A stretch of 64,000 nucleotides of DNA, from the NCBI RefSeq assembly GCF_036330325.1, contig NZ_JAZDRO010000001.1:496001-560000 (forward strand), given 5' to 3'. The DNA is from Hyphobacterium marinum. GTDB lineage: Bacteria; Pseudomonadota; Alphaproteobacteria; Caulobacterales; Maricaulaceae. The notes below the pieces were generated by a model, which was not told where the DNA came from, ran no database searches, and saw only the letters and a program-made list of their open reading frames with translations. This document shows, piece after piece, positions 25,185 to 33,528 of the stretch (position 1 is the stretch's first letter; each line of letters opens with the position of its first letter). Made by a program: the position numbers and the translations under genes.

Positions 25185-27028
25185 GCGCGCCCCCGCCGCC
25201 GCAAGAGGGCCAGGACAAAGCCAGTCAGGAGCACGGCCAGCGGCGGGAACCAGAGCGCCCAGAAACGCAGGCTGGCCTCCAGATCGTCGATGTCGGACCG
25301 GAAATCGCGTTCGACATCCCGCAGCCGGTTGCGCGCGGTCAGCACGTCACTGCGCAGGGCCCGCATCTCGGCGCGGATCTCGACCGGTTCCATGGTCAGG
25401 GAGGCCTCATCGGTGATCGACGGGTTCTGAAGCTCGGCGATCCGGGCCTGGGCCGTGTCGATCTGGTCCTGGAGACTGGCCTGTTCCTCGACGAAGCGGC
25501 GTTCCGCGTCCGCCCGAAGCTGTTCGACGCGCAGCATGGGCCGCGCCGATGGGGCGCGGGAGCGCAAGCCGACCAGCGCCGGATCCCCCAGCGCAATGTC
25601 GATCAGGTTGACCAGCAGCGAGAGATTGTCGGCCACGACCGATGTGCCGAACGCGGCGTCGCTGCGCAGGAAGAAGGAATCATCGAGCCAGTCAGCATCG
25701 GCAATGATGACGACATCCCCTGCGGTGGTCTCTGTCAGCTGGGCCTCCGGATCGTGAACGATCTCACTACCGGCCGGTGGCCCGTCCGGATAGGCGGTGG
25801 CCAGCGCCCCGCTCAGGCGCGCGGCCAGGGTCAGTCTTTCGCCCGGTTCAGGATAGTCGGCCGTGATCTCGTCCGGCGACGGATTGCGGGCGGCGGTCTC
25901 GGTCGGCAATCGCGCGCCGTTTGCCGTCGTTGTGATCAGCGGCTCAAAGCGCGAACTCCGCCCCGGCACGGCCTCCAGAAAGCCCGGGGAGCCGAAATTG
26001 ACACCGCGGGTCAGGCCGGACGTGGCAAGATCATTGTCCGACATTTCCTGCGGACCGGTGGAGAACCACAGCGGATAGCCGCGCACGCGGGTGCGGCCGT
26101 CCTCGGTAACCTGAACGGGAAGGGCGAGGTCGATATCCATCGCCACCTGTTCGGGGTCGAAGGCCGCGCCCCAGATGGCCAGTAGCGGGGCAAGCCCTGA
26201 ACTGCGTCGGGCATTGGGCGGAGGCAGGCCGTCCGGGCCGGCACGCAGGGCCAGATGGGCCATCGGGTCGATGGCGGCGATGACGCGGCCGCCGCCCATG
26301 ACGAACTGGTCGATGGCATAAAGCTGGTCGTCGGACAGGTCCGGCGGATGGACGATGAGAAGCGCGTCGGCCTCGGGAAGCTCGACGAAAGCGCGCTGCA
26401 CCCAGTCGACCGCGTAATTGCTCTCCAGCTCGACGACGGCGGCGCTGGGGCGGGAGCCGGGGCGTCCGGTCTCGATGGGCAGGCTGGTCAGGATCGCCAG
26501 TCGCGGCTCGTCGGCACGGGCAAGATCGGCGAGGATGCGCGTCAGCTCGTATTCCAGCAGGCTTTCGCGTTCGGGTGCGAAATAGGGAATGACATGGGTC
26601 TCGTCGATCATGTCTCGGGCAACAAGCCCGAAGAAGAGCCGGTCGGCCTCGCCCACCGGGGCGGGCTGCAGTCCCAGCTCCAGTGCTTCGTCCTCGCGTT
26701 CGGAAAAGGCCTCGGGGTCAATTTCCTCGAAGATAATCCGCCCGCCCGATACCGCCTCATAGCCGCGCAGCATTTCCCGCACGCGCGCGCCATAGGCCCG
26801 GATCGCCGGATAGTCAGCAGCCAGGCGGCGCGAATAGTAGAATGTCCAGCGCACCGGTTCGTCGAGGCGGCGGAGGGTCTGGACCGTGCCCGGTGACAGC
26901 TCGTAAAGGCTACGCTCGGTCAGGTCGAGCCGGGCTCCGCCAAATCCGCGCGCGGCGATGAGATTGCCCGCCGCGACGAGCACGAAAACCGCCACCAGCA
27001 TGGCCAGGAGATGCGGGCCGCGCTTCAT
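25181..27028 (-). CDS. GldG-like ABC transporter auxiliary protein
   Basis: A 615-residue protein with an N-terminal helix (about 7-26), an extracytoplasmic domain starting LDLTERSLYELSPGTVQTLRRLDEPV, a long coiled coil (about 500-575, with RVEQLRADAERRFVEEQAS) and a C-terminal helix. The segment GGRVIAAIDP and the N-terminus match the GldG family. It is the substrate-side partner of the adjacent permease. The name comes from Bacteroidetes gliding, but similar clusters occur in non-gliding proteobacteria and gliding is not implied here. Confidence 0.8.
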   Translation of the reverse strand: MKRGPHLLAMLVAVFVLVAAGNLIAARGFGGARLDLTERSLYELSPGTVQTLRRLDEPVRWTFYYSRRLAADYPAIRAYGARVREMLRGYEAVSGGRIIFEEIDPEAFSEREDEALELGLQPAPVGEADRLFFGLVARDMIDETHVIPYFAPERESLLEYELTRILADLARADEPRLAILTSLPIETGRPGSRPSAAVVELESNYAVDWVQRAFVELPEADALLIVHPPDLSDDQLYAIDQFVMGGGRVIAAIDPMAHLALRAGPDGLPPPNARRSSGLAPLLAIWGAAFDPEQVAMDIDLALPVQVTEDGRTRVRGYPLWFSTGPQEMSDNDLATSGLTRGVNFGSPGFLEAVPGRSSRFEPLITTTANGARLPTETAARNPSPDEITADYPEPGERLTLAARLSGALATAYPDGPPAGSEIVHDPEAQLTETTAGDVVIIADADWLDDSFFLRSDAAFGTSVVADNLSLLVNLIDIALGDPALVGLRSRAPSARPMLRVEQLRADAERRFVEEQASLQDQIDTAQARIAELQNPSITDEASLTMEPVEIRAEMRALRSDVLTARNRLRDVERDFRSDIDDLEASLRFWALWFPPLAVLLTGFVLALLRRRGRA

Positions 27029-27783
27029 CGCCCGCCTGCCCGGCTTGCGCCGATCAACAGGCCGGCGGCTGCCGTGCCGCCTGCGATGAAGCTGAGGAAA
27101 TAGACGAGGTCCTTCACACCGATCACGCCGCTCTGGAAGGCCGAGAAGCGCTCAAGGGCGCTTAAATGCGCGATGGCTTCAACCAGCCAGGCCGGTACCG
27201 CCGAGGAGAGCGCGCCCGTCACGAAGGGCGATCCTGCCATCGTCAGGAGGAAGGCGGCGAGTACGCCGAGGACGAAAGCGACGACCTGGTTTCCGGTTGT
27301 CGCCGACAGGGCCTGCCCGATGGCGAGATAGGCTCCGGCGAGCAGGAAGGCCCCGAGATAACCCGCTGCGATGGCCATGTTGTCCGGTGCACCGAGATAA
27401 TTGACCGCGATCCACATCGGGAAGGTCAGGGCCAGCGCGAGACCAGCGACCACCCACGCGGCGAGGAATTTTCCGAGCGATGCGGCCCAGACCGGGACGG
27501 GCAGGGAGAGGAGGGTCTCGATCGTGCCCCGGTCGCGCTCCTCGGCCCAGGCGCGCATGGCGAGCGCGGGCATCAGGATCATCAACAGCCAGGGCAGATA
27601 GGCGAAGAGCGGGGCGAGGTCTGCGCGGTTGGTATCGAAGAAGCGCCCGACATTGAAAGCGAAGGCCGGAGCAGCGAAGGCGAAGGCGGCCAGGAAGACG
27701 AAGGCCAGCGGCGTCGTGAAATAGGATCCGAGCTCACGGCGGAACACGGCATGAAGACCGGCGATGGACGATCCCGCGGTCAT
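27025..27783 (-). CDS. ABC-2 type permease, GldF-like
   Basis: A 252-residue six-helix permease with FRRELGSYFTTPLAFVFLAAF at the N-terminus, AMRAWAEERDRGTIETLLSLPV between helices 2 and 3, and ALSATTGNQVVAFVLG later. These are typical ABC-2 permease features. I start at MTAGSSIAGLHAVFRREL, which overlaps the ATPase stop; a longer reading adds 48 residues that look unrelated. It is the membrane part of the Gld-like cluster. Confidence 0.85.
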   Translation of the reverse strand: MTAGSSIAGLHAVFRRELGSYFTTPLAFVFLAAFAFAAPAFAFNVGRFFDTNRADLAPLFAYLPWLLMILMPALAMRAWAEERDRGTIETLLSLPVPVWAASLGKFLAAWVVAGLALALTFPMWIAVNYLGAPDNMAIAAGYLGAFLLAGAYLAIGQALSATTGNQVVAFVLGVLAAFLLTMAGSPFVTGALSSAVPAWLVEAIAHLSALERFSAFQSGVIGVKDLVYFLSFIAGGTAAAGLLIGASRAGGR

Positions 27784-28517
27784 GCCGCATCCGCTTCGGC
27801 TGGCACGGTCTGGGTCAGGGCGCGGAAGGCATCGTCGAGACGACCAGTGCGCGTCCGGGCGGCCATTTCCTCGGGGCTTTCGTCGGCGAGAATGCGGCCC
27901 TTGTCGATGACGATGGTGCGTGAGCACACCGCCGGGACTTCTTCGAGGATGTGGGTGGAGACGATAATTGCCTTGTCGGCGGCCATGTCACGAATGAGGG
28001 CGCGGACCTGATCCTTCTGGTTGGGATCCAGCCCGTCGGTCGGTTCATCAAGGATGAGCAGGAGCGGGTCGTGGGCGATGGCCGCGGCCAGTGCCGCGCG
28101 GCGCTTGTAGCCTTTCGACAGGGTGGCGATGCGTTGACCCGCGGCGTCACCCAGCCGCGCCCGGTCCAGGGCTTCGGCAGAGGCCAGCGCCATCTCGCGA
28201 CCGGACCAGCCCCGCGCGCGCAGGCAGAATTCAACAAAGCTGCGCGGTGTCATGGACGGGTAGGCTGGCGCGCCCTCGGGCAGGTAGCCGATCAGGCGCT
28301 GGGCGGCACGGCGCTCGGTGGCGACATCATGTTTGCCAACGAGGACGCGTCCCGAATCCGGTTCAAGCCGGCCGGCAATCATGCGCATCGTGGTCGATTT
28401 GCCGGCACCGTTGGGGCCGAGAAAGCCCAGCACTTCGCCCGGCTGCAGGGAAAAACTCACCGTGTCGGCCGCGACCCGCGGCCCGAACCGTTTGACGAGT
28501 TTTTCAACGGTCAACAT
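27780..28517 (-). CDS. ABC transporter ATP-binding protein, GldA-like
   Basis: A 245-residue ATPase: Walker A GPNGAGKST (about 34-42), signature LSKGYKRRAALAAA, Walker B LLILDEPTDGLDP, then an STHILEE switch. The DUF of this cluster, the permease and the ATPase share the four-gene order seen in Gld-like operons. I choose the ATG at 28517; an ATG at 28535 adds six residues and neither start has a strong ribosome-binding site. Confidence 0.9.
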   Translation of the reverse strand: MLTVEKLVKRFGPRVAADTVSFSLQPGEVLGFLGPNGAGKSTTMRMIAGRLEPDSGRVLVGKHDVATERRAAQRLIGYLPEGAPAYPSMTPRSFVEFCLRARGWSGREMALASAEALDRARLGDAAGQRIATLSKGYKRRAALAAAIAHDPLLLILDEPTDGLDPNQKDQVRALIRDMAADKAIIVSTHILEEVPAVCSRTIVIDKGRILADESPEEMAARTRTGRLDDAFRALTQTVPAEADAA

Positions 28518-28810
28518 CGAGAATGCCCGTTCCATAGCTGCGGAATGACGCGGCGTACCCTAGCGTTAGCGTGGTCCGCCGGACTTGACCAGCATGGTGG
28601 CGCGTCAACGGTGAAGGAAGTGTGCCGGCCGGGCGTGCTGCAGAATCCGGGGGGCTGGGGGGGCTGTCTGAAACCTGGATCCTGCGGCAATTTCGCGCCG
28701 GCCGACGCGTGAAAGGTCGCGGCGGGATGGGGCGCTGAAAGGACGGAAATGAGGCGGCTTTGCGGCGCGCTGTGAAATATTTGTAAGATAGGTCCGAACC
28801 GTGATTTGCC

Positions 28811-29173
28811 GTGGGAGACCATGTAGATGGAAATTCGCCTGTGACGGGAAATGCGGGCGCGTCGCGCCAGGCCCATCCCGTCATGTTCGACCGCCGCGAA
28901 CTCGATGCCATCCTGCGCGTCTACGGACGAATGGTCGCGCGCGGTGACTGGCGGGACTATGCGATTGACGGATTGTCCGACCGGGCCGTGTTCTCGGTCT
29001 ACCGCCGGACCAGCGAATACCCGCTCTACCGGATCGAAAAATTGCCCGCCAATGCCCGCCGGCAAGGGGCATGGTCCATCCTCGCGCCCGGCGGGGCCAT
29101 CCTGAAACGGGGCCATGACCTGTCCGCCCTGCTGCGCTTTTTCGACCGCAAGCGCTTCTCTGTCATCGGCTGA
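28811..29173 (+). CDS. DUF2794 protein
   Basis: A 120-residue protein. From about residue 25 it reads FDRRELDAILRVYGRMVA, GDWRDYAIDGLSDRAVFSVYRR, then YPLYRIEKLP and GAILKRGHDLSALLRF, the DUF2794 pattern, which is an alphaproteobacterial family of unknown function. The GTG start is not certain: GTG at 28841 or ATG at 28883 is possible. A strong terminator follows, so it is likely a single-gene unit. Confidence 0.85.
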   Translation: MGDHVDGNSPVTGNAGASRQAHPVMFDRRELDAILRVYGRMVARGDWRDYAIDGLSDRAVFSVYRRTSEYPLYRIEKLPANARRQGAWSILAPGGAILKRGHDLSALLRFFDRKRFSVIG

Positions 29174-29194
29174 CAGGGTCCCCTTTCAACGAAA

Positions 29195-29221
29195 AACGCC
29201 CCGGCGGTGTGCCGGGGCGTT
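29195..29221. terminator. Bidirectional terminator
   Basis: A perfect 11-pair stem AACGCCCCGGC (29195-29205) and GCCGGGGCGTT (29211-29221) with loop GGTGT lies between the convergent DUF2794 and Bax1 genes. The A run before the stem gives a T run on the other strand. Confidence 0.8.
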
Positions 29222-29248
29222 CTCGTGTCAGGTGTCAGCCTGCTTCCG

Positions 29249-29998
29249 CTATTCGCGCTGACCGAGGAACATCAGCAGGAACTGGAACAGGTTGATAAAG
29301 TTGATGTAGAGCGACAGCGCGCCAAAAGAGGTGGCAACAGCCATCCCCGCCTCGTTTCCGCCGAGCGCGTAATAGGTCGCTTTCAGGCGCTGCGTGTCCC
29401 AGGCAATGAGGCCCGAGAAGATCAGCACACCGGCCGCCGAAATGGCGTACATCAGCGCGCTGCTTTGCAGGAACATGTTCACGACCATGGCGATGATCAG
29501 GCCGATCACGCCCATGACCAGGAAGCTGCCGATGGCCGACAGGTCGCGCTTCGTGGTGTAGCCAAAGAGCGACAGGCCGCCAAAAGCCGCCGCCGTCACG
29601 AAGAAGGTCGTGGCAACGCTGGTCGAGGTGTAGATCAGGAAGACCAGACCCAGCGACGCGCCAATGGCTGCGACAACCGCCCAGTAGAGCAGGCTCGCGC
29701 CCGACGCACTGGGATTGCGCATGAAGAACATCGAACCGAAGAGCAGCACGATCGGCGAGAATTGGACGATCATGCCCAGCATTGTCAGTCCGACCATCAT
29801 CCCTTGCGGTGTTGCCTGGACGGTGAACAGCAGATCCCGGATCGGTGCGACCTGGGACGTGGCAATGGCGAGCAGCCCCGAAACGACCAGGCCGAGGGCC
29901 AGCTTGTTGTAGACGCCCAGCATGAAGGCGCGCAGTCCGGCATCGACGGACATGTCCATCGAACCGGCGCGGGCCTGGGTGTGAGTGAAGTCGTTCAT
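29249..29998 (-). CDS. Bax inhibitor-1/YccA family membrane protein
   Basis: A 249-residue inner-membrane protein with seven helices. AGLRAFMLGVYNKLALGL, FVTAAAFGGLSLFGYTTKRDLS and the last helix pair (NFINLFQFLLMFLGQRE) fit the BI-1/YccA family. The conserved Asp in IAWDTQRLK lies in the pore region in structures of BsYetJ. Bacterial members affect calcium leak or FtsH-mediated proteolysis; the role here is not known. The start MNDFTHTQARAGSMD is chosen because upstream in-frame sequence has no family match. Confidence 0.88.
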   Translation of the reverse strand: MNDFTHTQARAGSMDMSVDAGLRAFMLGVYNKLALGLVVSGLLAIATSQVAPIRDLLFTVQATPQGMMVGLTMLGMIVQFSPIVLLFGSMFFMRNPSASGASLLYWAVVAAIGASLGLVFLIYTSTSVATTFFVTAAAFGGLSLFGYTTKRDLSAIGSFLVMGVIGLIIAMVVNMFLQSSALMYAISAAGVLIFSGLIAWDTQRLKATYYALGGNEAGMAVATSFGALSLYINFINLFQFLLMFLGQRE

Positions 29999-30255
29999 GG
30001 TGTCGAAGTCTCTCTTTCCAACTCGGTATGCGAGACGGCGGGTTCGGCCCCATGGCCGCCCGCACCGCTCGTCGCGGCAAATATCGGCGCGTTGGGGCCC
30101 GCTTGCAAGGGGAGACGGGAAGTCGGCGAATCCCTCTCTGTGAGAGGTCACGCATTGTTTTCGCCAGCGGCCTTGAAATGGTCGCATCCCCGGTCTTGGA
30201 TCGCGCCGGTTATCACCTGCTTGTTTTTCGATCAGACAACCGGACATCCAAGACC

Positions 30256-30795
30256 GTGTCGCTTCGCCTGTTTGCCGCCCTGCCGATCCCGGACGTGATT
30301 GCCGAACGGCTGATCGGCCTGCAGAAAGGCGTGCCCGGCGCACGCTGGCGTCCGCGAGAGAATTTGCACCTGACGCTGCGCTTCTTCGGCGAGGTCAGCG
30401 AGGACGTTGCCGAGGACCTCGACGGGGAACTGGCCTGCGTCCGGGCGAAGCCGTTCGAGATTTCCCTGAAAGGCGCGGGCAGTTTCGGCGGCGCATCTCC
30501 GCACGCCCTGTGGATGGGGGTGGAAGCCCATCCCTCGCTCATCATGCTGGCCAAGGCCTGTGAACGCGCCGCGAGGCGAGCCGGGCTAAAGGCCGAATCC
30601 CGACGCTACATGCCGCATGTGACGATGGCCTATCTTAACAAGACCGAACTTGACCGGGTGAAAGCGTTTGAACGCCGCTGCGCCCTGTTCAAGACGCCGG
30701 CCTTCACGGTCGACCGGTTTCACCTCTATTCGTCACTGCCGCGCAGTCACGAACCCAATCTCTACAGGATCGAGGCGGAATACCCGCTGGGATAG
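30256..30795 (+). CDS. thpR: RNA 2',3'-cyclic phosphodiesterase
   Basis: A 179-residue 2H phosphoesterase. The two catalytic HxTx motifs are HLTL at residue 38 and HVTM at residue 121, and the N-terminus is SLRLFAALPIP, normal for ThpR/LigT. The GTG at 30256 fits the typical length; an ATG at 30178 would add 26 residues. It runs convergently into the histidine-phosphatase gene with a four-base gap. Confidence 0.9.
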   Translation: MSLRLFAALPIPDVIAERLIGLQKGVPGARWRPRENLHLTLRFFGEVSEDVAEDLDGELACVRAKPFEISLKGAGSFGGASPHALWMGVEAHPSLIMLAKACERAARRAGLKAESRRYMPHVTMAYLNKTELDRVKAFERRCALFKTPAFTVDRFHLYSSLPRSHEPNLYRIEAEYPLG

Positions 30796-30799
30796 GAAA

Positions 30800-31534
30800 T
30801 TACTGGGCTTCGACGGTCTCGACGTCGAACACGCCGGGCAGGACAACAACCTGCCACTCGCCAGCCGTCCGGTGCAGCCAGAACACGTCGCCATAGTCTT
30901 CGTGACCCAGTGCGCCCTCGACACAGCCCGCACCTTCTGCGGCGTCATCACCGGCAAAGGCGGCGACCCACAGGCAGGTCGTGTTGGAGTGCTCTCCGAC
31001 CAGCGTCCAGCGCGCCAGACCGTCGCGGGCTTCGGTCATCGCTTCGGTCCGGGTGCGGTCAACCGTGCCGCCACCACATGCCAGCGCATAGGTGTCGGCC
31101 GCCCGGTGCATGGTGACCCAGGCTCCGCCGGCTTCAGCGGTCTCGACCGTGCGGCAGGCCGCACTGGCCAGCGCGGCGTCGACCGGCGGCTCACCGATCA
31201 GCGCGGACAAGCCGGAGACCATGGCTTCGCCGGGCTCTCCCAGCGGACAGTCGATGGCGTTGCAGGATTCGTCGGCCTTGCGGGCATGGCGCACGACGAG
31301 GATATGGCGGTCCGCGCCTTCCAGCGCGGCGCGGCTGTCTTCCGGCGCGGCATCAAGCAGGCCCGGGCGGTCAAAGCCGGGATCGGTCTGGCCATAGGCG
31401 TAAGGCACCAGCGGCGCGAGCACGAGGACGGAGGCGATCAGGGCGAGGCCGCTGTGCCGGAGCAGGTTCGCACGGGCGGTGGCCGGTGCGGGATCAATGT
31501 CGAGCGGGCGGTCGAAAGGCTTTTGCAGGCGCAT
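30800..31534 (-). CDS. Membrane-anchored histidine phosphatase-like protein
   Basis: A 244-residue protein with a hydrophobic stretch (about 24-47) after a basic N-terminus, then a histidine-phosphatase domain facing the periplasm. HILVVRHARKADES holds the Arg82/His83 pair (RHA instead of RHG), CRTVETA supplies a second arginine (Arg128), and GEHSNT supplies the second histidine (His182), as in SixA-type enzymes. A further Cys-rich segment (ESCNAIDCPL, GAGCVEGAL) is unusual. The substrate is unknown. Start ATG 31534 is chosen since it gives a classical anchor. Confidence 0.75.
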   Translation of the reverse strand: MRLQKPFDRPLDIDPAPATARANLLRHSGLALIASVLVLAPLVPYAYGQTDPGFDRPGLLDAAPEDSRAALEGADRHILVVRHARKADESCNAIDCPLGEPGEAMVSGLSALIGEPPVDAALASAACRTVETAEAGGAWVTMHRAADTYALACGGGTVDRTRTEAMTEARDGLARWTLVGEHSNTTCLWVAAFAGDDAAEGAGCVEGALGHEDYGDVFWLHRTAGEWQVVVLPGVFDVETVEAQ

Positions 31535-31640
31535 GATCGGAATCCCGTGCTGGGCGAATTCGGGGTGGACCTCATACAGGAGGGCAAGCGCGGCGCAAAT
31601 AGGGCGGTGTGTGACGTTTCTGTAAGGGCCGTGTAAAACG

Positions 31641-31943
31641 TCAAAAACCGCTATTGAGAACCGGACGTTGGCCGAATTTGCGCTTGTGGGCCCCAATCAG
31701 GCGGGTGGCCTGTTCGTGCGGTGCGAGCGTTTCGGCATAGCGGAAGAAGCGCGCCTTGGGACGCTGAACCGTGCGCTGCTGTTCCAGCTCGTAGGCGAAT
31801 TCCTCACGCAGATTCTTCGCCGCGCCGATATAGACCGCCGAGCTCTCGCTCTCGTCCGCCAGCAGATAGAACACGCCGCCACCGGTTGGGACCTGGCTGG
31901 CCGCTTGCGGCGTGAATGACAGCGGGGCACTCCATTTGAACAT
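31641..31943 (-). CDS. Stand-alone GIY-YIG-like domain protein
   Basis: A 100-residue protein. GVFYLLADESESSAVYIGAAKNL (23-45) has the two-strand GIY...YIG pattern, and Glu77 (HEQATRLIG) and Asn97 (RPVLN) match the conserved later residues of the fold. The catalytic arginine that follows the YIGxAKNLxxR motif is replaced by acidic residues (REEF), so nuclease activity is doubtful. It is a small single-domain gene divergent from the lipoprotein pair. A longer in-frame reading lacks support. Confidence 0.65.
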   Translation of the reverse strand: MFKWSAPLSFTPQAASQVPTGGGVFYLLADESESSAVYIGAAKNLREEFAYELEQQRTVQRPKARFFRYAETLAPHEQATRLIGAHKRKFGQRPVLNSGF

Positions 31944-32117
31944 GATCGGTAACACTCGTTGGCCGGTGGATGCCCGGGCGCGGTTCCAGCGCGACCATGA
32001 ATCAAATCCGCGCGCCTGCTGCAACCCCTGAAGGACAGCACAGTCGGGGTGATGATTTCGTGCGCGTCGCGCATTAGTGTCACTCTCAGGACAAATCCAG
32101 TGCCCCGGGGGGAGCCC

Positions 32118-32798
32118 ATGACGCGTTTCACGATTGCCACCTGTCTGCTTGCGGCCACCGCCTTGTCGGCGTGCGCCTCGACCCGAGACAGTACCATTGC
32201 CGGGATGAGCGGTTATGAGCTGGCCGGGCATGCGCTTCATACCGGAGACTACGCGACCGCCCATGTCGGCTTCAGCTGCATCGCCACGCGGGGGTCGGGC
32301 TATGAGGTCGCCCAGCACAATGCCGGTCTCGCGTCGATGGGGTTGGCGCAATCGCCCGGACTGCCGGCCGAGGACGCGGCCTCCCTGGAAGCGCGCGCCG
32401 TGGAGGAATTGACGCTGGCCGCTCGGGCCGGCTGGCCGGCCTCCCAGGCCGAACTGGTCCAGTACTATGCGGCCAAGGGCGATCCCGACTCGTTGAACAT
32501 GGCGGGGTTCTGGTTGTGGAACTACATCGCGAACAACCGCGAAACCGCGCTGGGGATCCGCCGTCTCAATGACGCTGAGCGTCAACGATATTCGGAAATC
32601 ATCGGCGAGGAGATCATGGAGGCAGCCCGCCAGGACGCCCTGGAATTCCGCATGACGCCACTGGTCTCGCGCTCGGCCAGTCCGAGCTGTGCGCCGTGGT
32701 TCTCGCAAGGCGATCCGAACCGTACGCGCCGCCGCCCGCCGCAGGACAATACCGATGCCGGCCGCCAGCAACCCGGACAGCCGGGCTACGGATATTGA
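32118..32798 (+). CDS. SEL1-like lipoprotein, first of a tandem pair
   Basis: A 226-residue predicted lipoprotein (lipobox LSAC, Cys19). Residues about 30-150 (GYELAGHALHTGDYATAHVGFSC, GYEVAQHNAGLASMGLAQ, LTLAARAGWPASQAELVQYYAAKGD) read as helical SEL1/TPR-like repeats. The C-terminal 30 residues are Arg/Pro/Gln rich. The next gene has the same architecture, including GxEVAxHxAG and AARxGWxASQAEL, so it is a paralogue. No function is assigned. A GGAG site precedes the ATG. Confidence 0.72.
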   Translation: MTRFTIATCLLAATALSACASTRDSTIAGMSGYELAGHALHTGDYATAHVGFSCIATRGSGYEVAQHNAGLASMGLAQSPGLPAEDAASLEARAVEELTLAARAGWPASQAELVQYYAAKGDPDSLNMAGFWLWNYIANNRETALGIRRLNDAERQRYSEIIGEEIMEAARQDALEFRMTPLVSRSASPSCAPWFSQGDPNRTRRRPPQDNTDAGRQQPGQPGYGY

Positions 32799-32836
32799 CC
32801 GGGGCCTGATCGACCTGAACTGACCGGAGGAAAGTC

Positions 32837-33514
32837 ATGCCTGCACGCTCAACCGCCCTGTCTCTCGTGATGGCCTGCCTGCTGGCAGCAGGGTGCGCGT
32901 CAGGTGACCGGGACAATCGCCGCGGGCCGGGTGTCCGTGCGGGCTCCCCCGGCGAGATGCTGTATGCCCAGGGCCGGCGTCTGGCCGATGATGGCAACTG
33001 GATGGATGCCCTGCGGGCCTTTCAGTGTGCGGGGCAGGTCGGGCCGGGGTTTGAAGTCGCCTGGCATCAGGCCGGCGTGATGGCGTTCAATCTTGCGACC
33101 GATCCACTGGTTCCGGCCGAACAGCACGCGGACTACGCAGCTGAGGGGTTCGAGGCGCTGGAAATGGCGGCGCGAACCGGATGGGGGGCCAGCCAGGCCG
33201 AGCTGGCGATCCGGCATCATTCTGCGGGAAATACTGCGGACGCGGCCTATTGGGCAGCTGTCTACCGCGCGAATGCCCGCGAAGACGTCATCGGCTTGTC
33301 CCGGCTGCCGGAAGCCACCTTCCAGGACATTCGCGCCCGGGCCGACTATCCGGCGGCGCTGGAACGGGCGGCCGACTTCTTCCCGCGCAGCCTGCCGCGC
33401 GGTGAGCCGGGCCCGGACTGTACCGACCTGATGCGGCCGGTCCGCGAGCGTCGTGAGTTAGATCTCGGCTTGCAGCCCAGCGTGGGAACCAGCCGCCCGC
33501 GCGGCGACAACTAG
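32837..33514 (+). CDS. SEL1-like lipoprotein, second of a tandem pair
   Basis: A 225-residue predicted lipoprotein (lipobox LAAGC, Cys20) with an excellent ribosome-binding site (GGAGGAAA). It aligns along its length with the preceding protein: a helical region with GFEVAWHQAGVMAF and MAARTGWGASQAELAIRHHSAGNTADAAYWAAVYRANARE, followed by the segment GEPGPDCTDLM that mirrors SASPSCAPWF. The 38-base gap suggests an operon. Residue identity is low in parts, so the duplication is old. Function unknown. Confidence 0.72.
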   Translation: MPARSTALSLVMACLLAAGCASGDRDNRRGPGVRAGSPGEMLYAQGRRLADDGNWMDALRAFQCAGQVGPGFEVAWHQAGVMAFNLATDPLVPAEQHADYAAEGFEALEMAARTGWGASQAELAIRHHSAGNTADAAYWAAVYRANAREDVIGLSRLPEATFQDIRARADYPAALERAADFFPRSLPRGEPGPDCTDLMRPVRERRELDLGLQPSVGTSRPRGDN

Positions 33515-33528
33515 CGAGGCCAGACGGA

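Noticed and set aside
23764..28517. Gliding motility role for the Gld-like cluster
   Set aside because: Only the exporter-like genes are present; none of the other Gld or Spr components are nearby, and the lineage is not known for gliding.
28518..28810. A small RNA or gene upstream of DUF2794
   Set aside because: I see no hairpin with a T run and no short ORF with a ribosome-binding site; the stretch probably holds divergent promoters only.
29207..30298. A 363-residue plus-strand frame opposite the Bax1 gene
   Set aside because: Low-complexity shadow; the minus-strand product is a clear membrane protein.
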